Source: an uncultured Oscillospiraceae bacterium (GTDB taxonomy: Bacteria; Bacillota; Clostridia; Oscillospirales; Ruminococcaceae). From it: a stretch of DNA of 27,818 nt. The translations under genes and the position numbers were made by a program. The notes below the pieces were generated by a model. It worked only from the letters and a program-made list of their open reading frames with translations, did not search any database and was not told the origin of the DNA. The stretch covers positions 1 to 27,818 of the forward strand of contig CABUAH010000015.1 in the NCBI GenBank assembly GCA_902489475.1, in the 5' to 3' direction. Shown piece after piece: positions 7,778-16,337 of this stretch (positions within the stretch are counted from its first letter, which is position 1; each line of letters begins with the position of its first letter).

Positions 7778-8257
7778 ATGAAAATAGTCGTCTTTTCCGA
7801 TACTCACGGGCTTATATCGTCTGCACAGGAAGTAGTTGAAAAAAATATCGATGCCGATTTGTTTATTTTCCTAGGCGATGGTGAGAACGATTATAATTTT
7901 GTATACAACAACTACCCGCAAAAAAACTTTCTCGGAGTTTCGGGAAACTGCGATTACTACTCTGATCTTCCCGAAGTAGCTGAATTCTTTTTAAAGGGCA
8001 AAAAAATCGTTTATACTCACGGACACAGATACAATGTCAGAGGCTCTATCGACATTCTTTATTGTCTTGCGAAGGAACATGAGGCAGACATCGTATTGTT
8101 TGGTCACACCCACGAAAGATTTTACAGCGTTCGTGACGGAATCCACTTTTTAAATCCCGGAAGCGCAACTATCCCACGTGACGGAAAAGGACCGTCATAT
8201 GCCGTGATTGATCTTACGGAAAAGACTATAGATATTAAACACTTTGATCTTAAATAA
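7778..8257 (+). CDS. YfcE/MJ0936-type metallophosphoesterase
   Basis: A 159-residue, single-domain calcineurin-like phosphoesterase with the full set of metal ligands. These are SDTHG (Asp8, His10), GDGEND (Asp34), GNCD (Asn57), THGH (His81) and GHTH (His110, His112). The length is typical of the YfcE family, dimetal enzymes known to hydrolyse phosphodiester bonds in test substrates; the physiological substrate is unknown. The protein is cytoplasmic, without a signal peptide. The ATG at 7778 has only a weak GAAAGAAG site but begins exactly at the conserved first strand (MKIVVFSD); upstream in-frame codons would add an AT-rich, unrelated tail. It is a single gene between its own promoter and the strong hairpin at 8345-8379. 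Confidence 0.92.
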   Translation: MKIVVFSDTHGLISSAQEVVEKNIDADLFIFLGDGENDYNFVYNNYPQKNFLGVSGNCDYYSDLPEVAEFFLKGKKIVYTHGHRYNVRGSIDILYCLAKEHEADIVLFGHTHERFYSVRDGIHFLNPGSATIPRDGKGPSYAVIDLTEKTIDIKHFDLK

Positions 8258-8344
8258 TATATTATATGCGAAAAAACATTTCAATGTGAAAAAGGCGAGC
8301 GGTTCATTGAACAAGTCCAGTAAAAATGGACAATAGAAAAAAGC

Positions 8345-8379
8345 ACCTCCTATGGTAGAATTAAACTACCATAGGAGGT
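8345..8379. terminator. Bidirectional terminator between convergent genes
   Basis: A perfect 14-bp stem (8345-8358 with 8366-8379) closes a seven-base loop. On the plus strand it is followed by TTTTATT, on the minus strand by GC and six Ts. It serves the phosphodiesterase (plus) and the GH95 gene (minus). Two similar short stretches, around 8278-8291 and 8399-8412 (each TTTCA then TGTGAAAAAG), flank it; their meaning is unknown. Confidence 0.85.
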
Positions 8380-8432
8380 TTTATTATGCTTCTATATTAT
8401 TTCATGTGAAAAAGTTTAAAGTTCATCAATAT

Positions 8433-10712
8433 TTAATACTTTACCAAAACCTCAGAACCTTTTTCTGTATCAAATACAAATGCTCCGTTTTCATAGCCTT
8501 TGCTTACTGCACCGAGAGTGACGCTTACTTGTGCATTTTCCGGTGCCGCAACTCTAAGAGTATTGCCTGCCTTCGATATTATCCTTGCGTCAACACTGTC
8601 GCCTTTAAACTTAAAGCTTACCTCAAAACCGCCTCTTGCCAAAGCGCCTCTAACCTCTCCCTCGCTCCACTCGTCAGGTCTTGCAGGAAGGAATACAATT
8701 TCGCCGTTTTCACTTTGCAAAAGAGCTTCAATGATTGCTGCCGTTCCGCCGAAGTTTCCGTCAATCTGAAACGGAGGATGATTGTCAAACATATTTGGAT
8801 TCGTTGAGCGATTTAAAAGAGCCTTTAGGTTTTCATAAACCTTTTTGCCGTCAAAAAGTCTTGCCCACATATTCGTTATCCACGCTCTGCTCCAGCCGGT
8901 ATGTCCGCCGCCGTGAGAAAGGCGCCTGTTAATTGTTGCTCTTGCCGCTTCAGCAAGCTTCGGCGTTCCTCTGGTTGAAATAATATCGGCAGGATAAAGT
9001 GCAAAAAGCTGCGAAATATGCCTATGTCCCGGCTCTTCCTCGTCATAATCCTCTGCCCATTCCTGAATCTGTCCATACTTTCCGATTTCAGGCTTCGGCA
9101 AGCGTGACCTAAGCTCGCTTATCTTTTCACAAAATGTCTTATCTCTTCCTAATATTTCTCCCGATTCAATAACTGCTGTAAACAGCTCATATAAGATCTG
9201 ACTGTCCATAGACGGTCCCATACATATAGAACCCTTTGTACCCGATTTTGTTATATAAACATTTTCAGGTGATAACGACGGACAGGTCACAAGCTGTCCC
9301 TTATCATTCTCAATTAAAAAGTCAACGAAAAACTCAGCCGACTCTTTAAGTGTGTCAAATTTCTTTGCCAAAAAATCCTTATCCTGAGTAAACTTATAAT
9401 GCTCCCAAATATGCGTGCAAAGCCATGCCGCACCCATAGGCCACTGAGTCGCAGGAATCCAAAGATCCTGAGGCGCAGTATCTCCCCAAAGGTCGGTGTT
9501 GTGGTGCGCCACAAATCCACCGCAGTTATACATTTCTTTAGCCGTAACTCTTCCGTTCGGACGCATTTTTTCAATCAAATCAAACAGAGGCGTATGAAGC
9601 TCCGAAAGATTGCACACCTCAACAGACCAATAATTCATTTCTGTATTGATATTTATTGTAAATCTTCCGCCCCAAGCAGGCCACATATTTTCATTCCAGA
9701 TGCCCTGCAAATTCAAAGGAAGAGTTCCCTCACGGCTTCCCGAAATCATAAGATAACGTCCAAAATTAAAATATAACTCTAAAAGCTTATTATCCTGAGC
9801 GTTATCATCTTTAAATGCCGTAAGACGTTCATTAATTGGCTTATTTAAATCTTCTGAGTTATCATTCAGAGAAACGCTCATTCTGTCATAATACTGCCTG
9901 TAATCTTTGATATGCTCAGCCTTTATTTCGTCAAAGCTCTTTTTCGATGCCTCTTCAACATCATAAAGCGCTTTTTCCTTATAATCAGAATGTCTGTAAC
10001 TTGTCTGTGCAGAAATTAAAATCATTACCTCGTCACAGTTTTCAGCCATGATAAAACTTCCGAATGAACATACCTTTCCGCCTAAAGGCATCACCTTCAC
10101 TGCGGCTGCAAAATTAATTCCATCCTCGCCTCCGCATCCGCCGTAAAACAAAATAGTGTCATCGCAAATCGGCGAATTATCATCAAAATAATCGTCTCTT
10201 CCGTCAAGACAAAGCTTAAGATTAATTTTTCCGCTTTTATCACAAGAATATTTTATCGCAATTACTTCGTCAGGATACGACGCTATTATTTCTCTTTTGT
10301 ACTTTATTCCATCGGTGCAGAAAGACACAGAAGCCACTGCGTTTTCAACGTCAAGATCTCTTGTATAGTCGGTTGCTTCACCGGAAAATTTCTGCTCAAC
10401 AGATAAATCTCCAAGCGGCATATAGTGACGCTGATTTGGGGGAGTTCCGCAAAATCCGTCAAGCACAAGATTTTCTGCCTCGCTTATTTTTTCCGCCTTT
10501 ATAAGCTCTCTAACCTTCTCCAAATTTTCAAGAGCGCTTTTATTGTTTCGGGTTCTAGGTCCTCCTGACCACACAGAATCCTCGTTTAACTGATACCGCT
10601 CCTTGTTTATTTCTCCGAAAATCATAGCGCCCAATCGTCCGTTTCCTATAGGAAGCGCTTCGTCCCAGTTTTCGGCAGGTTTATTATACCAAAGAATTGT
10701 TGAATTGCTCAT
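8433..10712 (-). CDS. Cytosolic GH95 alpha-L-fucosidase
   Basis: A 759-residue GH95 enzyme, predicted to release terminal fucose (usually alpha-1,2-linked) by inversion; some members act on L-galactose. The N-terminal beta domain (residues 1 to about 250, opening with LPIGNGRLGAMIFG) is followed by an (alpha/alpha)6 barrel and a small C-terminal beta domain from about 670. Residues that probably match the catalytic set of Bifidobacterium AfcA are Asn354 and Asn356 (NINTEMNYW), Glu483 (SLSPEN) and Asp651 (QIDGNFGG). There is no signal peptide, so it would act on imported oligosaccharides, which fits its place downstream of a transporter operon. The ATG at 10712 follows AAGGGG at a suitable distance. 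It has its own candidate promoter (10789-10816) and is separated from the operon by a terminator and a tandem repeat, so it need not be co-regulated with the operon. Confidence 0.93.
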   Translation of the reverse strand: MSNSTILWYNKPAENWDEALPIGNGRLGAMIFGEINKERYQLNEDSVWSGGPRTRNNKSALENLEKVRELIKAEKISEAENLVLDGFCGTPPNQRHYMPLGDLSVEQKFSGEATDYTRDLDVENAVASVSFCTDGIKYKREIIASYPDEVIAIKYSCDKSGKINLKLCLDGRDDYFDDNSPICDDTILFYGGCGGEDGINFAAAVKVMPLGGKVCSFGSFIMAENCDEVMILISAQTSYRHSDYKEKALYDVEEASKKSFDEIKAEHIKDYRQYYDRMSVSLNDNSEDLNKPINERLTAFKDDNAQDNKLLELYFNFGRYLMISGSREGTLPLNLQGIWNENMWPAWGGRFTININTEMNYWSVEVCNLSELHTPLFDLIEKMRPNGRVTAKEMYNCGGFVAHHNTDLWGDTAPQDLWIPATQWPMGAAWLCTHIWEHYKFTQDKDFLAKKFDTLKESAEFFVDFLIENDKGQLVTCPSLSPENVYITKSGTKGSICMGPSMDSQILYELFTAVIESGEILGRDKTFCEKISELRSRLPKPEIGKYGQIQEWAEDYDEEEPGHRHISQLFALYPADIISTRGTPKLAEAARATINRRLSHGGGHTGWSRAWITNMWARLFDGKKVYENLKALLNRSTNPNMFDNHPPFQIDGNFGGTAAIIEALLQSENGEIVFLPARPDEWSEGEVRGALARGGFEVSFKFKGDSVDARIISKAGNTLRVAAPENAQVSVTLGAVSKGYENGAFVFDTEKGSEVLVKY

Positions 10713-10788
10713 TTGTCTACCCCTTATATAAGAAAATCCTTGTTAGTTTCAGCTGATCGTAAACATAGTAGAAATAGTAAAATATATT

Positions 10789-10816
10789 ATTATAACTTAC
10801 CCGACTTCAACTGTAA
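10789..10816 (-). promoter_or_regulatory. Candidate promoter of the GH95 gene
   Basis: On the minus strand, TTACAG (10816-10811) and a perfect TATAAT (10794-10789) are 16 bp apart. A start near 10782 would give a leader of about 70 bases. The -35 box is weak; a second promoter upstream of the tandem repeat (11128-11156) could also read into this gene. Confidence 0.45.
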
Positions 10817-10824
10817 TCTTTTAT

Positions 10825-11124
10825 GTTATACCATAATTTAATTGTGCGAAGCACAATGGGCGGCGACAGCCGCAGGGCGAAGCCCGAATTAATGATACAA
10901 TGGTCTTAAAGGCGGCGACAGCCGTATCGTGCGAATGCACGATAAATCAGCGATAAGCTGATTTCCCTTTAAGGTTATTATACCATAATTTCATTGTGCG
11001 AAGCACAATAGGCGGCGACAACCGCAAGGCGAAGCCCGAATTAATGATACAATGTTCTTAAAGGCGGCGGCAGCCGTATCGTGCGTATGCACGATAAATC
11101 AGCAGTATGCTGATTCCCTTTAAG
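10825..11124. repeat. Tandem pair of ~150 bp hairpin-rich units plus a partial third
   Basis: Unit 1 (10825-10973) and unit 2 (10974-11124) are about 91% identical by eye; the opening GTTATTATACC motif recurs a third time at 11125. The second half of each unit folds as a closed four-way junction: an 8-bp outer stem CTTAAAGG/CCTTTAAG (10905-10912 with 10966-10973; 11057-11064 with 11117-11124) around three hairpins with stems CGGC/GCCG, ATCGTGC/GCACGAT and AATCAGC/GCTGATT. All these stems are identical in both units, while the loops differ (GACA/GGCA, GAAT/GTAT, GATAA/AGTAT). The first half has an ATTGTGC/GCACAAT hairpin and two GC-rich hairpins, each weakened by one change in unit 2. There is no open frame. 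This fills the 10713-11259 gap apart from the promoters and terminator listed. Confidence 0.9.
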
Positions 11125-11127
11125 GTT

Positions 11128-11156
11128 ATTATACCAAAATTATCGCTTTTTTACAA
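11128..11156 (-). promoter_or_regulatory. Candidate promoter reading into the tandem hairpin units
   Basis: On the minus strand, TTGTAA (11156-11151) and TATAAT (11133-11128) are exactly 17 bp apart. The -10 box lies in the repeated boundary motif. Transcription would pass through both units toward the GH95 gene, giving either a structured non-coding RNA or a ~400-base leader. The boundary between units also carries TATAAT but has no convincing -35 box. Confidence 0.5.
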
Positions 11157-11217
11157 TACCATATATACCTAACCTTAGCGACTTCATATACAAGATACAA
11201 TAGAATCATCAGAGCAT

Positions 11218-11253
11218 AAAAAAACCGCCCTTGGAAATAAATCCAAAGGCGGT
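11218..11253 (-). terminator. Terminator of the ten-gene transporter operon
   Basis: An 11-bp stem with one mismatch (11224-11234 with 11243-11253) closes an eight-base loop. On the minus strand it is followed by seven Ts. The stem begins 6 bp after the stop codon of the last permease gene. Confidence 0.88.
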
Positions 11254-11259
11254 AAAATA

Positions 11260-12309
11260 TTAACCTGTAAGACCTGAACGCTCGATACCTTCTGTAAAGT
11301 ACTTTTGTAAGAAAACATACATAATAAGTATCGGTGCAATTGCCAGAATACATCCTGACTCAAGCCAAACGATAAGCTGTCTTGGACCAACCGTCTGATT
11401 GTTAAAGAGGTCTGCCGCAAGCGTTGAACTTAAGTTTTTGAGCATTAACGCAACCGTATCGTTTTGGTTGAAGAACGAAGATGATACATAATAGTCGTTC
11501 CAATACCATACTACTGAGAACAAAAATACTGTAAGGAACGATGAAGCAGCGTTCGGCACCATTACGATAAGGAATGTTTTGAACGGTCCGCATCCGTCTA
11601 AGTATGCCGCATCTTCAAGCTCTTTAGGAAGTCCCTTGAAGAACTGTCTAAATAGGAATATGAATAATCCCGCTTTAAGTCCGTTAGCAAAGAGCGCCGG
11701 CAAGTACATTGTCCAACCTGTATTGATAAGGGATATTCCCTGTCCTCCGTTAAAGATTCCGATAATTCCAAGAGGGTTAAAGTAACTGTACTTCAAATAC
11801 ATCGGGATTGTGATGATCTGAGGCGGAACAATGATCATTAATACTACGATCATGAATAACAAGCCTTTTCCTTTAAACTTAAATCTTGCAAATCCATAAC
11901 CTGTAAGAGCACAAGTTCCAACCTGAATGATCGAAGCAATGAGATTAAGCTTAATAGTGTTAAGAACTGTTGAGCCGTATTTCATCGTATCCCATGTTTC
12001 TTTAAGGTTTTGCAGAGTAAGCGACTTTGGAATCCATATAATTGACGGGTCGTTCATCTGATCATTCGGTCTGAATGCTGTTGAAATCATGAAGATCAAC
12101 GGATACAAAATGATGAAGCAAAGACCGAATAAAATTAAGAATCTGAATATTGGCCAAACTGCTGATGCTATAGCTTTATTTCTGTTATAACGAATCTGCT
12201 CAGGAGTAAGATTTGGCTTAATTCCGAGTCTTTTCATTTCTTTGCGTTTTGCTTTCTTTGCAGCCTTCATCTCTTTTGCAAAGATTTTTTCTTCTTTTTT
12301 AGTTGCCAA
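11260..12309 (-). CDS. Carbohydrate ABC transporter permease, MalG type (second pair)
   Basis: A 349-residue inner-membrane permease of the binding-protein-dependent transport family. A Lys-rich cytosolic N-terminus (residues 1-45) is followed by six predicted membrane spans. The EAA loop that contacts the ATPase is at residues 230-252 (LEDAAYLDGCGPF, then IVMVPN). It would pair with the MalF-type product of the preceding gene. The start is a TTG at 12309 behind a GGGGGG site; there is no good ATG before the first span. It lies 12 bp after the preceding gene and is the last gene of the operon. The transported compound is unknown; the family mostly handles oligosaccharides, but LplC-like members are less well characterised. 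Confidence 0.9.
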   Translation of the reverse strand: MATKKEEKIFAKEMKAAKKAKRKEMKRLGIKPNLTPEQIRYNRNKAIASAVWPIFRFLILFGLCFIILYPLIFMISTAFRPNDQMNDPSIIWIPKSLTLQNLKETWDTMKYGSTVLNTIKLNLIASIIQVGTCALTGYGFARFKFKGKGLLFMIVVLMIIVPPQIITIPMYLKYSYFNPLGIIGIFNGGQGISLINTGWTMYLPALFANGLKAGLFIFLFRQFFKGLPKELEDAAYLDGCGPFKTFLIVMVPNAASSFLTVFLFSVVWYWNDYYVSSSFFNQNDTVALMLKNLSSTLAADLFNNQTVGPRQLIVWLESGCILAIAPILIMYVFLQKYFTEGIERSGLTG

Positions 12310-12321
12310 GTCTATCCCCCC

Positions 12322-13275
12322 TTACACTTCGTAGTAAACATGCTTGCTTATAATTCCGGATATAATTGCCAAAGCCAAACCAACTATAGCAAAATATGCC
12401 CAAGCCATAGCCGCCATATAACCGTAGTTCCAAGAGCTTTCCTGTGCCATGATAAGCTTCATTACCTGGTTCTCCGGGTCTACGAACGAATCTACAACCG
12501 TATAAACTAAAGCTGCCAAAATCATAGGGCTTATATAAGGAATTGTAATCTTCCAGAAGTATTCCCAAGCTGTAGCTCCCTCCATCTGTGCCGCTTCTTT
12601 TGCAGTAAACGGAATATTTTGAAGAGCTGAAAGGAATATAAGAATCTGAATTCCTGAATTCCATACAAGATTAAATATGTCTGACGTTATCGTTGAAATA
12701 GTATTGGTAAGCGAATCGCTTATTCCGTAAATTCCCAGGAACTCCAACAGCTGATCGACAAGGTCGGTTTCAAACAGCGTATTGAACTGCTCAGAACCTC
12801 CTGCATATCCACCTGTCGACATATTACCGTTGATAATCTCAATAACCGGTCCTGTTGCGATGATAACCGGCAGGAAGAATACTGCACGGGCAAAAACTCT
12901 TCCTCTAAACTTCTGATTCAAAATTACTGCAACGAATATTGAGAAAATAAGAATCAGCGGAGTCCTTAACGCTGTATCACCCAACACTGAAACCAGATAC
13001 TGTGAGTAGTGCTGATCTGTTCTGAATGCGGCTATATAATGTCCCAGCCCATTCCACTCCAAATTCATTACGCCTTTTTCAGGGCTTGTAATATTAAACG
13101 AATAAACCAGCGACTGAAAAAGCGGCATGAGGAAGAAATATACTGCACCTATAAACCACAACGCTATAAACGCATATCCGTATAAAGCCTTTCTTCGCTC
13201 ATAAGGAATTCTCATTCCCTTTGTCTTTGCTTCCTTAGGAGGCTTAACAGCCTTTGTCTTTACTGCTGTACTCAT
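12322..13275 (-). CDS. Carbohydrate ABC transporter permease, MalF type (second pair)
   Basis: A 317-residue permease with a basic N-terminus, a first span at about residues 31-53, a long external segment (about 60-100, with another polar stretch around 150-205) and further spans. The EAA loop is at 227-246 (KEAAQMEGATAWEYF, then ITIP). Its start codon overlaps the stop of the DUF5696 gene by one base (TAATG), a sign of translational coupling. With the next gene it forms a heterodimeric channel. The polar insert between spans, rich in Gly, Ser and Thr (residues about 150-200), is longer than usual for a short MalF-type protein and probably faces outside. Confidence 0.9.
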   Translation of the reverse strand: MSTAVKTKAVKPPKEAKTKGMRIPYERRKALYGYAFIALWFIGAVYFFLMPLFQSLVYSFNITSPEKGVMNLEWNGLGHYIAAFRTDQHYSQYLVSVLGDTALRTPLILIFSIFVAVILNQKFRGRVFARAVFFLPVIIATGPVIEIINGNMSTGGYAGGSEQFNTLFETDLVDQLLEFLGIYGISDSLTNTISTITSDIFNLVWNSGIQILIFLSALQNIPFTAKEAAQMEGATAWEYFWKITIPYISPMILAALVYTVVDSFVDPENQVMKLIMAQESSWNYGYMAAMAWAYFAIVGLALAIISGIISKHVYYEV

Positions 13276-15695
13276 TATTCCTCATTGCCTCCTTCCTCTA
13301 AACATTTGCTTATATCAATTTCCGATCCGTTTACCTTTACGGTCTTATTTGTGAGATCCACTTCAACCGTTGCCTTGTCTTCGCCGTCCTCTGTTCCGTA
13401 AGTAGTTGTAGCTACTGCGTTTTCCGTGTCATACTCATAGTTTGTGATGACATATTTTCCGAGGTCACCCAAGATTGTTTTAACGGCTTGCGACTGATTA
13501 GCTGCTGTATCGATCCAATCCTTATAATTTGCATAATATAAATCGTTGTAATCAGTATCAAGCAAAACGGATGCATCAGCGTAAATCATATCGTAGTGTA
13601 CAGAAGAGCCGTATGCGAGTGCAAGTAGGAATGTTTCGTCCGAGTTTGAGCTTGCATTAATTGCCTTTGTTGAGTACGGAACATATCCGTGAACTATCAT
13701 CTGATAAAGCGGAATATCGTAGTCCACAATGTTAAATCCACTTGAGTAAACAGGTACGTTTGTTATATGGTCAACATAAGGAAGTATATAAGCGTTAGCC
13801 TGATCTGCAAGAATCGAACCAATATTCTTCTGAGCGTCTATATAACCGTTAACGATTGTTTCAAGCGTTGATTTTCTGTTAAAGTAGTTGCTTGATGAAT
13901 AATCAGATACCAGCTTTGAAGAATATCCGCCTAACGAGATGTTTTTGATTTCCTCATCCTGATAGCTCTCAATAAGCTCTGAAAATACCTTTGTATAAGC
14001 AGTAGGAGTTAAAAGTGCCGGGGCAACTCCCGATTCTGCACCGAATGCAGGATTATATCTTGTTTGTCTTGAATACGAATTAGAAACTCTTATAGCTGTG
14101 CTTGTAAATGTGAAATAGCCCCATGTGCTGCTTTCCATTTCCATATTATCCATTGCAGGATAAATTACAACTCCGTTTTCCTTTCCGTAATCAATAAGGT
14201 CGCGGAAATCATCATCTCCGCCTACAGTTGACGCTGCATCGGCAGATGTTGAAATTTTTCCATCTATAGATTTTGACGTCCAATCGTTGTAATTTACGAC
14301 CATGTCGTCAGCGCCTGCGTCTTTAAGCTTTTGAAGAATTTCCTTAGCCTGTTCAAATGTTGTTATCTCGGTCTGTAAATCAAAAGGAATTCCCAGAATA
14401 GATTTTGATTTAATTACTCCACCGAAGAAGTCAACATAAAGACTTGTGCTGTCGTCGCCGACTTTTGATGTCATAGAGGTTTTGTCGATAAGATAATCTC
14501 TGTAAACCTTAGCAACATCAGCATAGTTGATCTCATCGTTTTTCTCTTCAGTTGTAAGCGGGTAATAAGTAACCGCTATCGTTCCAAGCTTAATGTCGCC
14601 CTTTTCAAAAACCTTAAGAGCTGTATTCTCTCCGCTGAGCTCAAAGTCATCCGATCCACGAAGCTCAAAATCATAATACAAAGAGTTATACGTCTGGTTG
14701 CCCTGACCGTTTATCTGTGCGTTAACCGTAACATCAGAATCACCGTCTGTAACAATTGCAACCAATGCCTTGTTATTCATAACATGAGCGCCGAGCGGCA
14801 AGTACGCCTGCTCCATTATTCTTGGCTGCTGTAGAGGTACGTTTGTATAATTTCTTCCGTAAACCTTTTGCGAATAAACGGTTGAGTAGTTTCCCTTGCC
14901 GTTGTTGTAATTAATAACAGCACCTGTTCCGTCAGGAATTATCATATATCCATCTACAGGCTTTTCGCCGGCGTCCGTTTCCGGTGCAGCGGCAAAATAA
15001 GGAGTAAGCTGAATATCAGTAATTACAAGTCCGTCTTCGCCGTCCGGGTCTTCCTCTTCAATTTTTGATGTATCACAAGAAACCGTCAATCCCTTGTCGG
15101 TAAGCTTGTAATCAACAGGTATTACAAATCCCTCTTTAGTAAAACTATATGTTATTGTAATTCCATCGCTGTTAGTTTCAATTGAAGTTTCAGCAGAAGT
15201 TGATCTTCTTGACTTTGTTCCCGAATAAACGGTATTGGAAGTTCTGTTTGAACGATTACCGTATGTTACAACAAGACCGGAGCTAAGCTGTTGTCTTTGT
15301 GCGTTCTTCATAAACGGATTTCTCGCCGACGGATTGATTACAGTGTCATCCGCTAAAGCGTTAATCGGTGTACTCCACCAGTAGTTTTTCTGTCCGTTGC
15401 TCTCGTCAAGTAAGCATACTCTTGCGTTCTCCTCATCATAGTAAAGTGAAAGATCACCCTGCGTTGTAGCAAGCTCGCAAGCCTTAAGTGCTTCTTCGTC
15501 CGTAATTTTATCCGGAAGTTCGTCCTTAGCTTCCTGCTGTTCTTCCTTTGTTGCGCCCTCGTCAACCTGTGACGTTTCTTCAGCAGCGCCTGTTTCTTCC
15601 TCTTCAGCAAATGCATTCATCATACCAACAGGTAAAAGCATGGTAATCGCTAATGCACATGCTATAAGTCTTTTAAATTTATCTTTATGCATCAT
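13275..15695 (-). CDS. Secreted DUF5696 protein, glycosidase-like
   Basis: An 806-residue exported protein: signal peptide 1-30 (cleavage after NAFA), an acidic low-complexity stretch (31-60), a beta-rich region (about 80-410) and a C-terminal region (about 415-745) that reads like an alpha/beta barrel. Barrel-like segments include LYVDFFGG, DDMVVNYNDW, GVVIYPAMDNME and KNISLGGYSS. I recognise the architecture as DUF5696. By analogy to GH27/GH36-like proteins it might bind or cut a glycan, but I see no proven catalytic pair; Asp and Glu in NYNDW and DNMEME are candidates. It has no Cys lipobox, sortase motif or membrane anchor, so it is either free or held by partners. It lies 10 bp after the Yip1 gene, with AGGAGG before its ATG, and is coupled to the next permease gene by overlap. 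The family name is from memory; function is inferred. Confidence 0.82.
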   Translation of the reverse strand: MMHKDKFKRLIACALAITMLLPVGMMNAFAEEEETGAAEETSQVDEGATKEEQQEAKDELPDKITDEEALKACELATTQGDLSLYYDEENARVCLLDESNGQKNYWWSTPINALADDTVINPSARNPFMKNAQRQQLSSGLVVTYGNRSNRTSNTVYSGTKSRRSTSAETSIETNSDGITITYSFTKEGFVIPVDYKLTDKGLTVSCDTSKIEEEDPDGEDGLVITDIQLTPYFAAAPETDAGEKPVDGYMIIPDGTGAVINYNNGKGNYSTVYSQKVYGRNYTNVPLQQPRIMEQAYLPLGAHVMNNKALVAIVTDGDSDVTVNAQINGQGNQTYNSLYYDFELRGSDDFELSGENTALKVFEKGDIKLGTIAVTYYPLTTEEKNDEINYADVAKVYRDYLIDKTSMTSKVGDDSTSLYVDFFGGVIKSKSILGIPFDLQTEITTFEQAKEILQKLKDAGADDMVVNYNDWTSKSIDGKISTSADAASTVGGDDDFRDLIDYGKENGVVIYPAMDNMEMESSTWGYFTFTSTAIRVSNSYSRQTRYNPAFGAESGVAPALLTPTAYTKVFSELIESYQDEEIKNISLGGYSSKLVSDYSSSNYFNRKSTLETIVNGYIDAQKNIGSILADQANAYILPYVDHITNVPVYSSGFNIVDYDIPLYQMIVHGYVPYSTKAINASSNSDETFLLALAYGSSVHYDMIYADASVLLDTDYNDLYYANYKDWIDTAANQSQAVKTILGDLGKYVITNYEYDTENAVATTTYGTEDGEDKATVEVDLTNKTVKVNGSEIDISKCLEEGGNEE

Positions 15696-15705
15696 GTTAC
15701 CTCCT

Positions 15706-16335
15706 TTAACCTCTTATACGGTATGTTATTTCCGTATAAATCTGATAGAAAAATGCATATACCTGCTGGAACAAGCTTATTAGCAATACTGCCAAAAACA
15801 GGATAATAAGCATTGCGACTATCGTTAGTACAATAGAAAGAATCGTTTTTGAGAATGAATACTGATGAACAGCTCTCATGCCTTGAATCATAAGTACTAC
15901 AGACCAGCCAATTCCAACATACTGGAATATATATACCCAAACTGATTCATCAAGAGTCATAAAGTTTGATAGGAATACGGATATATACGTACCGAAAATA
16001 TACGGTACCAAAGCATATGCCGAATTTATACAAACCTTTTTCATCGTTCCCTCTCCGTCGAGAAGCGTACATATTGACCAGTTACCGATAACCCATGTCG
16101 CAAAATAAACTACTGACTGAACTATAAAGGGTACGATATTAAATAACTTCTGCGGCTCCGTTGTGTACTGGAAGCCTTTAAATCTTTCACTTGCAACCAT
16201 TGCTATAAACAAAAGTACAACAATGATAAATGAATACTTAAGTGAGCCTTTTTTCTTCCAGCGCAAATCCTCAAAGCCCTCTACAGGATGGAAAATAACA
16301 TGTCTTATCCAACCAAGTTCAGAAAATTCATACAT
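15706..16335 (-). CDS. Yip1-family integral membrane protein
   Basis: A 209-residue membrane protein with five predicted spans (about 32-48, 65-90, 104-124, 131-151, 163-190) after an N-terminal cytosolic stretch containing HPVEGFEDLRWKKKGS, which is characteristic of bacterial Yip1 proteins (Pro plus aromatic/basic residues before the first span). The molecular role of bacterial Yip1 proteins is not known; in eukaryotes they act in vesicle traffic. The start ATG lies 2 bp after the NHL/TPR gene's stop and is preceded by GGAGG at a spacing of nine. Its position between the propeller/TPR protein and the DUF5696 protein suggests a membrane subunit or assembly factor of the same complex, which is inference. 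Confidence 0.85.
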   Translation of the reverse strand: MYEFSELGWIRHVIFHPVEGFEDLRWKKKGSLKYSFIIVVLLFIAMVASERFKGFQYTTEPQKLFNIVPFIVQSVVYFATWVIGNWSICTLLDGEGTMKKVCINSAYALVPYIFGTYISVFLSNFMTLDESVWVYIFQYVGIGWSVVLMIQGMRAVHQYSFSKTILSIVLTIVAMLIILFLAVLLISLFQQVYAFFYQIYTEITYRIRG

Positions 16336-16337
16336 TG

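Noticed and set aside
8278..8412. Short repeat TTTCA(A)TGTGAAAAAG flanking the terminator as a mobile element
   Set aside because: The match is only about 15 bases and AT-rich, with no terminal inverted repeats or coding content; chance cannot be excluded.
10905..10973. Cloverleaf resembling a tRNA
   Set aside because: Arm lengths, loops and the missing T-loop GTTCRANNC and anticodon-loop features do not fit a tRNA; it is one module of a tandem repeat.
10825..11124. CRISPR-like array
   Set aside because: Only two ~150 bp units with internal hairpins; there are no short direct repeats with unique spacers and no cas genes.
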